Part shown: positions 13,070 to 20,200 of the stretch, in pieces | How positions within the stretch are numbered: the first letter of the stretch is position 1 | How the letters are laid out: each line of letters opens with the position of its first letter | Source: JBOGJG01 sp050747825 | GTDB taxonomy: Bacteria > Acidobacteriota > UBA6911 > RPQK01 > JBOGJG01 | Direction: 5' to 3' | Length of the DNA stretch: 21,633 nucleotides | Assembly (NCBI GenBank): GCA_050747825.1 | Contig: JBOGJG010000248.1 | Location: 1-21,633 of the forward strand | Program-made: the position numbers and the translations under genes | The notes under the pieces: model-generated | What the model was told of the DNA's origin: nothing | The model's input: only the letters and a program-made list of their open reading frames with translations | The model's database searches: none

Positions 13070-14779
13070 TCAGGGGCCATCGGCGTTAAAGACGGTCAGC
13101 TCGTACTCAAAGGTCTGGGCTATGCCGCCGACCACGACATTCTGGATTTCGACTTGGAAAGTGACATCCTGCTGGGGCGTCTCCAGCAGGATGCCCTGGG
13201 GGATCCAGACGATGGTATTGTCGCCGAACCCCTCAGCCAGAGGCTCAAGGACGACGGGAACGACCGTATTGCCGTTTTGGGTCATGGTGACGGTGGCATT
13301 CGTGAAGTCCGCATCCGGGAACGAAAACGACCAGCGGTCAAAAACAACCTGAGATGGGACAAATCCAGGCGGCGGCCAGGAAGAGCGTTGGGTGGGAGTC
13401 GTTCCAAAATTAAACACCCACAGGGCGTCCCAACCGGAGCCGTTCGCATCGAGCACGCCACCGAATCCCATCTCCTCCTGCGGAGGAAACAAAATCCAGC
13501 GGCGGTGCCCGACTGCCGTGTTGTTGGTGCCCGAATCCTGGATGTAGTTATCAATCAGGCCGGCGAGCAAGCCGCGGGAATCAAATCCGATGTTGGAACT
13601 TGCGGCTGCTTCCGCGCCACCGGGTGTGAAACAGGCGAAGTCCTCCCCTGGAAAGTGGGATAGCTCCTCCTCAGCCGCCATCATCAAAGCAGCCTGCTGA
13701 GCCTTGTCATTCAACTCCTCGCCCAGGACCACGGCCGCGGGTACGCCGGCCATGGCTCGAAAGAAGTTCACCCGGCGTAAGATGGCCTCCAGGAAAGCCG
13801 CGCTGACTCTTCCCGGCCGGCAGGCGTCTACGTTGCCTGTAAATCCCGGGTCAACATTATTGGATGCCTTGTAGACGGTCTGAAAAAACTCGCGCACGGC
13901 TGACCGGTCCTGGGTATCGACTTCCAGACCAGTGGCAGGCACGTCGATGTCAACGGAAGCCGGAGCGGAACCGAGCTGGATATCCTGAAAATCGGGAGGT
14001 GTTCCCAGCGCAATGGTGGCCACTCGGATCAGCTCATTAGAGCGAATCTTGAGCTGGGCCACCGGGGTTCCGGAGGGCAGGTTCTGAATAACGGCATTGG
14101 GAAAGACCGCCTGCTGCAAGGGCTGGCCGCCCCCCAGATTGAAAGAGCCGTTGCGTTCGGTGCCGTCCTCCAGAACGGCCGTAAAAGTGACCTGAACCGG
14201 ATTTGCAATCTGGGCCTCCGCCTCCAGGCCCTCCTCCAGCAGGACGGCCACTCCCACGTTAAACGTGCTGGTATTCGAAATCATGGCCCGAAATCCGGTG
14301 GACGCCGCATCGGCGGGCTGGATGGCAATCAGATCGACCACGGTACCGCCGGCGTTCTCAAGCCGGTAAAAGAAGGAGACCGTTAGATCATTGATATCCA
14401 ACCCCTCGCTGGCCTCGATCACCATCACGCCTACCTGAAGGGTGTCGCTGCTGATGGTGAATAGCCGTGATTCTCCTGGAGAAAGCGAAACCTCGTGGCT
14501 CCCTACGGGCTCAATCACGGAAGTGCTGTCCGAACCGGCAAAACGAATGTTGGTCATCCCATTGAGGTCCTGTTGCCTCAGCAGTCGAATGGTTCCATTC
14601 CATTCGCCTTCCGAGCCCTTGTGTCCGATTCTCACTTCGATCTTGAAAATGTTATTCGCGTCCGCCGGTCCGACGGCAGCTTGAGGGAAGACAACGATCT
14701 GCTCCTGGCTGATAATCGCGCCGGGCAGGCCCAGGAAACTGCAAAGGAAAATGAGTCCAACCGCAAAGTGACGTTTCAT
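13070..14779 (-). CDS. Secreted CAP (SCP/PR-1) domain protein
   Basis: A 569-residue exported protein. ATG 14779 has AAGGGGG 8 bp upstream and begins a clear signal peptide (MKRHFAVGLIFLCSFLGLPGAIISQ); the frame extends 48 codons upstream with no plausible start. Residues of about 25-310 look like beta-sandwich domains rich in Val, Thr and Asn. The CAP domain is near residues 320-440 (AAFLEAILRRVNFFRAMAGVP, EEELSHFPGEDF, NNTAVGHRRWILFPP). A further beta domain ends the protein. CAP proteins are extracellular and variously bind lipids, glycans or proteins; the role here is unknown. Two Cys (in the segments DACRPG and FACFTPG) may form a disulfide. The gene stands alone, convergent with the arsM remnant. 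Confidence 0.85.
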   Translation of the reverse strand: MKRHFAVGLIFLCSFLGLPGAIISQEQIVVFPQAAVGPADANNIFKIEVRIGHKGSEGEWNGTIRLLRQQDLNGMTNIRFAGSDSTSVIEPVGSHEVSLSPGESRLFTISSDTLQVGVMVIEASEGLDINDLTVSFFYRLENAGGTVVDLIAIQPADAASTGFRAMISNTSTFNVGVAVLLEEGLEAEAQIANPVQVTFTAVLEDGTERNGSFNLGGGQPLQQAVFPNAVIQNLPSGTPVAQLKIRSNELIRVATIALGTPPDFQDIQLGSAPASVDIDVPATGLEVDTQDRSAVREFFQTVYKASNNVDPGFTGNVDACRPGRVSAAFLEAILRRVNFFRAMAGVPAAVVLGEELNDKAQQAALMMAAEEELSHFPGEDFACFTPGGAEAAASSNIGFDSRGLLAGLIDNYIQDSGTNNTAVGHRRWILFPPQEEMGFGGVLDANGSGWDALWVFNFGTTPTQRSSWPPPGFVPSQVVFDRWSFSFPDADFTNATVTMTQNGNTVVPVVLEPLAEGFGDNTIVWIPQGILLETPQQDVTFQVEIQNVVVGGIAQTFEYELTVFNADGP

Positions 14780-14802
14780 TAAAAAACCCCCTTCATAAGT
14801 TT

Positions 14803-14816
14803 CGTATCTTAATACG
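14803..14816. promoter_or_regulatory. Palindrome upstream of the CAP gene
   Basis: CGTATCTTAATACG, 5-bp arms around CTTA, lies 24 bp before the CAP start codon where promoter elements are expected. It may be an operator or a 5'-leader hairpin. No convincing -10/-35 pair was found. Confidence 0.25.
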
Positions 14817-14854
14817 TGCTTCTGATGTTTAACTACTGATTTTTTGGACCTACA

Positions 14855-15045
14855 GGGTGACACGCACGTAGTTGCGCACAAAACACCGATCAACAGGGGA
14901 TCTCTTTCCAGGTCTGGCACCAATAGCTCGCTGTGGGCGGCGGCGAAGAGAAGTGGGATAAGGAAGCATCACGAATTTGGTGCCAGACGTCACCCCGAGA
15001 GCAGTATTGACGCGGGTTCTGCTCACAATTTCGTGCGTGTCACCC
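14855..15045. repeat. Nested-palindrome mosaic element (REP/BIME-like)
   Basis: Outer arms GGGTGACACGCACGTAGTTG (14855-14874) and its inverse at 15026-15045 match at 18 of 20. Inner arms GTCTGGCACCAA (14912-14923) and TTGGTGCCAGAC (14977-14988) match perfectly. The GTGACACGC and TCTGGCACC cores look like two separate REP types, one nested in the other. Neither encoded transposase nor target duplications were seen. Confidence 0.8.
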
Positions 15046-15290
15046 GCCGGCTCGACTGGGCATTGCTAATGTACCATCTTCCGGTAGAAGGGCCAATCTT
15101 GGGCTTGCAGCCTGGAGAGACAACAGGCACAATGGCCGCGCGAAATCACTGACCAGTGACGGCACGGCATGGCTACTGCCTCTGGCTGGCGCGCAATCTC
15201 ACGGGAAGGTAGGGGACTTATTTCGAACCTGAGGGCTAGAATAGTGATGATATTTGCGAGCGGCCCCTCGCTGCTTATGTCAGGAGAACC
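15046..15290. other. Non-coding stretch before the amidohydrolase
   Basis: No gene is recognised. Near its end TAGAAT (15237-15242) is a possible -10 box giving a leader of about 45 bases, followed by AGGAG at 15282-15286. The rest shows no structure I can name. Confidence 0.4.
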
Positions 15291-15293
15291 ACG

Positions 15294-16871
15294 ATGCGTT
15301 TACTTTCGTTGTTTTTGAGCTTCTTTATTTTCACGGCGGGATCCGCATCCGGCCAAGACAGCGAGCGGCTCGACAAGCTGAAGCAGGAAGCGACCGCCAA
15401 TGTCGAGGGGATGCAGGACCTCACCCAGCAGATGGTGGACATGATTTTCAGTTTCGGCGAGCTTGGTTTCCAGGAATTTGAGACCTCCCGTTATATTACC
15501 GAAATCCTGAGCAAAAACGGGTTCAAAGTGGAAAATGGGATCTCGGGAATTCCTACGGCCTGGGTGGCTACGTGGGGATCCGGCGAACCCGTGATCTCCC
15601 TGGGAAGCGATATTGACGGCATTCCGAAGGCTTCGCAAAAACCTGGGGTGGCCTACCACGATCCGCTGATCGAGGGAGCGCCCGGACACGGCGAGGGACA
15701 CAATTCGGGCCAGGCCGTCAACGTCACAGCAGCCCTGGCGCTCAAAGACATTATGGAGCGTGAAGGAATCGCTGGCACTCTCATGCTCTGGCCCGGTGTG
15801 GCGGAAGAGCAACTGGCCACCAAGGCATACTTCGTCCGCGACGGTTACTTCAAAGACGTGAGTGCCGTCATCTTCACCCACGTGGCTAATGAACTGGAGG
15901 TGAGCTACGGACCCGCTTCAGGCAGCGGCCTGATTTCGGTCGAGTACACTTTTCATGGAGATTCCGCCCATTCGGCAGGCGCTCCCTGGCGGGGTCGCAG
16001 CGCTCTGGACGCGGTAGAATTGATGAACCAGGCCTGGAATTTCCGACGCGAGCACCTGCGCCTTCAACAGCGTTCGCATTATGTGATCACAGAAGGAGGC
16101 GATCAGCCCAACGTAGTCCCCTCGCGGGCCAGCGTCTGGTATTTCTTTCGCGAAATCGACTACCCCCACATCAAAGAGATGTTCGAGACCGGAAACACCA
16201 TTGCCAGGGCGGCCGCAGCTATGACCGGGACCGAAGTCGAGTGGCGCATCCTGGGTTCGGCCTGGCCGCGTCATTTCAATAAAGTCCTGGCCGAGGCGGC
16301 CTTCGAAAATATCCGGGCTGTGGGGATGCCCGAATGGAGCGAGGCTGATCAGACTCTAGCCCAAGCTCTGCAGCGTGAGCTGGGCAGTGAGCCGAACGGT
16401 CTAAAAGCCGAGCTGGCGGAGAAGCTCGACGATTCTTCCGCGCCCAACTATGGTGGAGGCTCGGATGACATTGGTGATATTTCCTGGGCTGTTCCTACCA
16501 TCAACCTGCGCTTCCCCTCCAATATCCCGGGTCTCCCCGGACACCACTGGTCGAACGCGGTAGCCATGGCCACTCCAATCGCTCATAAAGGCGCCACGGC
16601 AGGAGCCAAGGTCCTGGCAAGGACCGTCCTGGATCTGCTCCTGCAGCCAAAAATCCTGGAGCAGGCCTGGGACTATTTTGAAAATGTCCAGCGCAAGGAG
16701 ACCGAGTACACTCCTCTGATCGGCGCCCACGACACGCCCGCCATTCACCTCAACCAGGAGATCATGGAAGAGTACCGCCCCCTGATGAAGGAGAAATACT
16801 TCGACCCGACGCGCCACAAAACATACCTGGAACAGTTGGGAATCGACTATCCGACCGTCAGAGATCAGTGA
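15294..16871 (+). CDS. Secreted M20-family amidohydrolase / metallopeptidase
   Basis: A 525-residue exported protein (signal peptide LLSLFLSFFIFTAGSASGQ). The M20D architecture is complete: GSDIDGIP; metal-site segments GHGEGHNSG, GVAEEQLATKAYF and FTHVANE; a lid domain (GDSAHSAGAPWRGRSALDAVELMN, ITEGGDQPNVVPSRASVWYFFR); and the late metal-ligand region PGHHWSNAVAMATPIAHKG. It most resembles p-aminobenzoyl-glutamate hydrolase subunit B (AbgB)-like amidohydrolases, which split amides such as N-acyl amino acids. ATG 15294 has AGGAG 7 bp upstream. Its stop overlaps the kinase start by 4 bp (GTGA), making it the first gene of a coupled set. Metal-dependent hydrolysis is firm from family knowledge; the substrate is not. 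Confidence 0.88.
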   Translation: MRLLSLFLSFFIFTAGSASGQDSERLDKLKQEATANVEGMQDLTQQMVDMIFSFGELGFQEFETSRYITEILSKNGFKVENGISGIPTAWVATWGSGEPVISLGSDIDGIPKASQKPGVAYHDPLIEGAPGHGEGHNSGQAVNVTAALALKDIMEREGIAGTLMLWPGVAEEQLATKAYFVRDGYFKDVSAVIFTHVANELEVSYGPASGSGLISVEYTFHGDSAHSAGAPWRGRSALDAVELMNQAWNFRREHLRLQQRSHYVITEGGDQPNVVPSRASVWYFFREIDYPHIKEMFETGNTIARAAAAMTGTEVEWRILGSAWPRHFNKVLAEAAFENIRAVGMPEWSEADQTLAQALQRELGSEPNGLKAELAEKLDDSSAPNYGGGSDDIGDISWAVPTINLRFPSNIPGLPGHHWSNAVAMATPIAHKGATAGAKVLARTVLDLLLQPKILEQAWDYFENVQRKETEYTPLIGAHDTPAIHLNQEIMEEYRPLMKEKYFDPTRHKTYLEQLGIDYPTVRDQ

Positions 16872-17905
16872 ATCGGAATCTGAACATTGAACAGCCCGAA
16901 GCGCTGCTCGTCTATCTGAGGAAGATCGGGCGGATTGGCGCCGATGAAACACCGGTTATCCGCGTGCTGAAAGGGGGAGTGTCGAATCGGACGGTGCGGC
17001 TGGAGCGCGCCGGCGGCGAGACCTGGGTGCTCAAGCAGGCGCTGGAAAAGTTGCGCGTTCCGGTGGACTGGTTCAGTGATCCGGGGCGAATTCATCAAGA
17101 GGCACTGGGCATTCGCTGGCTCTCAAAGCTGGCGCCGCCCGGGAGCATCCCAGATCTCGTATTCGAAGATCCCGACCAGCACCTGCTGGCCATGGAAGGA
17201 GTTGCGGAACCCCACCAAAACTGGAAGGATCTGCTCCTGAAAGGAGATTTAAATTTAGAGCATGTCAGGCAGTTCGCAATCCTGCTCGCTTCTATCCACC
17301 GTAACGCCCGCCAGCGCAGCCTCGAAATCGTTCCGATCTTTGAAAACCGCTCTTATTTCGAGTCCTTGAGACTAGAGCCCTACTACAGCTATACAGCCGC
17401 CCGGGTCCCTGCTGCCGGCATCTTCCTCGAAGCTCTGGTGGAAGAGACCCGGGGCCGCCGCGAATCACTGGTACACGGCGATTTCAGCCCCAAGAACGTT
17501 TTAGTGAGAGATAATCGCCTCATCCTGCTCGACCACGAGGTGATTCATTTCGGCGACCCTGCCTTTGACCTGGGCTTTTCCCTCACTCACCTGTTGAGCA
17601 AGGCTCATCATGTCAGAGACCGGCGAAAGGCCTTCCTGCAAGCGGCGCATTTTTATTGGGATCGCTACCGGGACGAAGCCGGCTTTGAACTCGTGTCGCC
17701 TGAATTTGAAGCGCGCGCGGTGCGCCATACTGTGGGATGCCTGCTGGCCCGCGTTTGTGGCCGCTCCAGGCTGGAATACCTGGACGAGGCGGAGAAGGCT
17801 GGCCAACGCTCGGCCGTTCTATCCATTATTCCAAACCCACCGCGCAACATCCCGGCTGTGCTGGATGCTTTTGTCGAACAACTGGAGAGCTATGTCCGTC
17901 CTTAG
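16868..17905 (+). CDS. APH-fold small-molecule kinase (phosphotransferase family)
   Basis: A 345-residue cytosolic kinase of the aminoglycoside phosphotransferase fold. The N-lobe has a nucleotide-binding loop (LKGGVSNRTVRLERAG) and the Lys of WVLKQAL. The catalytic loop is HGDFSPKNVLV (His203, Asp205, Asn210), and the metal motif is LLDHEVIHFGDPAFDLGF (Asp222). This fold includes drug-resistance enzymes but also choline, homoserine and methylthioribose kinases. The GTG start overlaps the M20 stop by 4 bp, and its end overlaps the enolase-like gene by 14 bp. That tight coupling suggests it phosphorylates a substrate or intermediate of this pathway rather than an antibiotic. The real substrate cannot be read from the sequence. 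Confidence 0.87.
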   Translation: MNRNLNIEQPEALLVYLRKIGRIGADETPVIRVLKGGVSNRTVRLERAGGETWVLKQALEKLRVPVDWFSDPGRIHQEALGIRWLSKLAPPGSIPDLVFEDPDQHLLAMEGVAEPHQNWKDLLLKGDLNLEHVRQFAILLASIHRNARQRSLEIVPIFENRSYFESLRLEPYYSYTAARVPAAGIFLEALVEETRGRRESLVHGDFSPKNVLVRDNRLILLDHEVIHFGDPAFDLGFSLTHLLSKAHHVRDRRKAFLQAAHFYWDRYRDEAGFELVSPEFEARAVRHTVGCLLARVCGRSRLEYLDEAEKAGQRSAVLSIIPNPPRNIPAVLDAFVEQLESYVRP

Positions 17906-19160
17906 TCATGTGAAGGGGCTGGAGATTCTGGACAGCCGGGGACGCCCGACCGTGCAGGCGGTCTGCGAGCTGGAGAGCGGCGCTTCCGGAACGGCCTCCG
18001 TTCCGGCGGGCGCCTCCAGGGGGAGCGCCGAGGCCCTCGAACTGCGGGACGGCGATATTCGGCGCTTTCGAGGCTTGGGTTGCCGCAAAGCGGTCGATCT
18101 GATCAATCAAGAGCTCGACCAGGCTCTCTCCGGACGAACTTTCCTCTCCCAGGATCAATTCGATCGAACCCTCATCGAGCTGGACGGCACCCACAATAAA
18201 AGCCGCCTCGGCTCGAACACTGTCCTGGCCCTCTCCCTGTCCTTCGCCAGAGCTGCCGCGGCCGAAGAAAGCAAAGCTCTTTACCTGTACCTGAGCGCTC
18301 TTTGCGGGAGCACGCCCGGAACCCTGCCGCGGCCCGCGATCAACCTTTTCAGCGGAGGCAAGCACGCGGGAGAACAGGTGTCCATCCAGGATGTACTGGT
18401 CGTACCCGTTTCCGCCGGAACCATTTCCGAGACCCTCTCGGTGACCTACGAGATCTATCAAACGGCTGCCGAGCTGATCGCCCGCAAATACCAGATGCGC
18501 ACGCTGAGGGCCGATGAAGGCGGACTGGCGCCGCCGGTCTCGAGTCCGGAGCAAATGATCGAGGACGCATTACAAGCAATCGAAGAGGCAGGTCTGCAGC
18601 CGGGAAACGAAGTCGCCATTGCCATCGACGCCGCCTCCAGTCAGTTTTACAGGGGTGGCTGCTACCACTTGGGCGACAGGCGACTCTCAAGCGCCGCTAT
18701 GGTAGAGCTGCTGCTGGAATGGCTGGATAAATATCCCATCATCAGCATAGAGGATGGTCTCTCTGAAGAGGACTGGGAAAGCTGGGTCAGCCTGCGGGCC
18801 CGTGCCGCCGACCGGATCTGGATCGTAGGAGACGATTTGCTTTGCACCCATCCAAGCCGCATCCGGCGCGCTGCAGAGTCAACCGCCTGCAACACCCTGC
18901 TTCTTAAGGTAAATCAAATCGGAACGCTCACTGAAGCTGCCGAGGCCCTTAAGCTGGCACGCTCGGCTGGCTGGAACGTGATCGCCAGCGCCCGCAGCGG
19001 AGATACCGAGGACAACTGGCTGGCTGACCTGGCCGTTGGTTGGAGCGCGGACCAGATCAAGATAGGCTCGATCACCCAGTCGGAACGCCTGTCAAAATAC
19101 AACCGACTTTTGGCGCTTGAGGAAGAAACCGGTTTTCCGCTGAAAAAAGACAACAAGTGA
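17892..19160 (+). CDS. Enolase paralogue with altered active site
   Basis: A 422-residue enolase homologue, full length. Conserved: ILDSRGRPTV, loop VPAGASRGS, SGGKHAGEQ (His158), DEGGLAPP (Glu209), the metal segments AIDAASSQFY, SIEDGLSEEDW and VGDDLL, the catalytic KVNQIGTLTEA (Lys339), and QIKIGSITQSERLSKYNRLLALEEE (Lys390). Altered relative to canonical enolase: QEF becomes QDV (Glu to Asp167) and SHRSGE becomes SARSGD, so the His that contacts the phosphate/substrate is Ala367. Housekeeping enolases keep these residues, so another dehydration or addition reaction is likely. Carboxyphosphonoenolpyruvate synthase is a known precedent. ATG 17892 overlaps the kinase by 14 bp; the open frame back to 17610 is inside that gene. 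A palindrome contains the stop codon. Confidence 0.9.
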   Translation: MSVLSHVKGLEILDSRGRPTVQAVCELESGASGTASVPAGASRGSAEALELRDGDIRRFRGLGCRKAVDLINQELDQALSGRTFLSQDQFDRTLIELDGTHNKSRLGSNTVLALSLSFARAAAAEESKALYLYLSALCGSTPGTLPRPAINLFSGGKHAGEQVSIQDVLVVPVSAGTISETLSVTYEIYQTAAELIARKYQMRTLRADEGGLAPPVSSPEQMIEDALQAIEEAGLQPGNEVAIAIDAASSQFYRGGCYHLGDRRLSSAAMVELLLEWLDKYPIISIEDGLSEEDWESWVSLRARAADRIWIVGDDLLCTHPSRIRRAAESTACNTLLLKVNQIGTLTEAAEALKLARSAGWNVIASARSGDTEDNWLADLAVGWSADQIKIGSITQSERLSKYNRLLALEEETGFPLKKDNK

Positions 19161-19198
19161 CGCGGGGGAACTCAGACTCTAAGTTCCCCCGCGTCACT
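19156..19198. repeat. Perfect 17-bp palindrome containing the enolase-like stop codon
   Basis: AGTGACGCGGGGGAACT (19156-19172) and its exact inverse (19182-19198) flank a 9-base loop. The TGA stop (19158-19160) is part of the left arm. The very GC-rich stem may stop transcription or protect the 3' end of the upstream mRNA, but there is no T-run. It looks like an inserted REP element. Confidence 0.9.
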
Positions 19199-19203
19199 AA
19201 ATA

Positions 19204-19259
19204 CTTACTTTCAGGAGCCGAAAAGGGGTGACTGTCCTCTTTTTTCCGGTTAAAGTAAG
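19204..19259. repeat. Second imperfect palindrome before the SDR gene
   Basis: CTTACTTT (19204-19211) and AAAGTAAG (19252-19259) are perfect outer arms. Inside, CCGAAAAGGGG faces CCTCTTTTTTCCGG imperfectly, with TGACTG near the centre. It lies 6 bp after the previous palindrome and 6 bp before the SDR start codon, so it may occupy the leader or promoter space. Confidence 0.65.
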
Positions 19260-19265
19260 CCCTCG

Positions 19266-20057
19266 ATGACTCCACAAGTTGCTCTCGTCACTGGCGCCTC
19301 GCGTGGCATCGGCCGCGGGATCGCTGTAGAACTGGCTCGCACAGGATACAGTGTGGCCATCAACTACGCCGGCAATCAGGAGGCGGCTCTGGCCTGCAAG
19401 CATCTCTGTGAGGAGGTTTCGCCGGCGAGATCCGGGGCTGCATTTGAGCTGATTCAGGCGGACATCTCCAGTCCCCCGGATCGGGTGCGGCTGCTGGATT
19501 CTGTGGTTCAAAAATATGGCAGGCTGGATCTTCTCGTCAACAATGCCGGCGTCGCCCCAACCGTCCGGGCAGACCTTCTGGAGGCCGGAGAGGAGAGCTT
19601 TGACCGCCTGCTGGCCGTTAACCTGAAGGGCCCTTATTTCCTGACTCAGGCGGTCACCAGATTCTGGGTGGACCATCTGGATAAAGACTCCACGCAAGCC
19701 AGGCCCAAGATCGTCATTATCTCCTCCATTTCTGCTTATACCGCCAGCGTCAATCGCGGCGATTACTGTATCAGCAAGGCCGGCCTTTCCATGATGACCA
19801 AGCTGTTCGCCGCCCGTCTGGCCGAATACGGTATCCATGTTTATGAGATAAGGCCGGGAGTGATTGCCACCGACATGACGGAAGCTGTGAAGGGTAAGTA
19901 CGACAAGCTGATCAGCGAAGGGCTGACACCCATTCGCCGCTGGGGATCGGCAGAAGACGTTGGCCGCGCTGTGGCTGCTGTCGCCGAAGACCGCTTTCCG
20001 TTCTCTACCGGCGAGGTAATCAATGTGGATGGAGGCTTCCACCTGCACATCCTGTAA
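19266..20057 (+). CDS. SDR-family oxidoreductase (FabG-like)
   Basis: A 263-residue classical short-chain dehydrogenase/reductase. TGASRGIGRGIAVELA binds NAD(P), NNAGV is the structural motif, and the catalytic Ser-Tyr-Lys are in ISSISAY and DYCISKAG (Tyr167, Lys171). The C-terminus (RPGVIATDMTE, GEVINVDGGFHL) is typical. These enzymes are often annotated as 3-oxoacyl-ACP reductase, but no fatty-acid genes are near. The neighbours suggest oxidation or reduction of a sugar or hydroxyacid. The start ATG 19266 has no good Shine-Dalgarno because a palindrome ends 6 bp before it. A repeat block separates it from the glycoside hydrolase. Confidence 0.9.
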   Translation: MTPQVALVTGASRGIGRGIAVELARTGYSVAINYAGNQEAALACKHLCEEVSPARSGAAFELIQADISSPPDRVRLLDSVVQKYGRLDLLVNNAGVAPTVRADLLEAGEESFDRLLAVNLKGPYFLTQAVTRFWVDHLDKDSTQARPKIVIISSISAYTASVNRGDYCISKAGLSMMTKLFAARLAEYGIHVYEIRPGVIATDMTEAVKGKYDKLISEGLTPIRRWGSAEDVGRAVAAVAEDRFPFSTGEVINVDGGFHLHIL

Positions 20058-20090
20058 ACGACCACCTCCGCCGGAGGCGACTTTGGCAAG

Positions 20091-20170
20091 GGCCCGCTCC
20101 CTCACGGTCGCGGCTCGGTTGAGCGGCGTCAGAGAACCACAACCGAGCCCCGACCGTGAGGGAGCGGGCC
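20091..20170. repeat. Interspersed palindrome copy B (GAGCCGCGACCGTGAGG family), intact
   Basis: Two 31-bp inverted arms (20091-20121 and 20140-20170) match at 30 of 31 around an 18-base loop. The arm core is GACCGTGAGGGAGCGGGCC. This is the full form of copies A (10100-10160) and C (12349-12373). GTAAACGACCACCTCCGCC upstream (20054-20072) is shared in inverse orientation with the flank of copy A. Confidence 0.92.
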
Positions 20171-20200
20171 TCTAACGGCCTACGGGTGACTAAAATACTT

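Noticed and set aside
13154..13663. Plus-strand reading frame opposite the CAP gene
   Set aside because: Shadow frame; the minus strand carries a signal peptide and the CAP motifs.
17610..17891. 94-codon N-terminal extension of the enolase-like protein
   Set aside because: It lies out of frame inside the kinase gene; enolase homology starts right after ATG 17892.
16868..17905. Antibiotic-resistance aminoglycoside phosphotransferase
   Set aside because: Only the general APH fold motifs are present, and coupling to the amidohydrolase and enolase-like genes points to metabolism.
19197..20105. 302-codon minus-strand reading frame opposite the SDR gene
   Set aside because: Shadow of a clear SDR gene with complete catalytic motifs on the plus strand.
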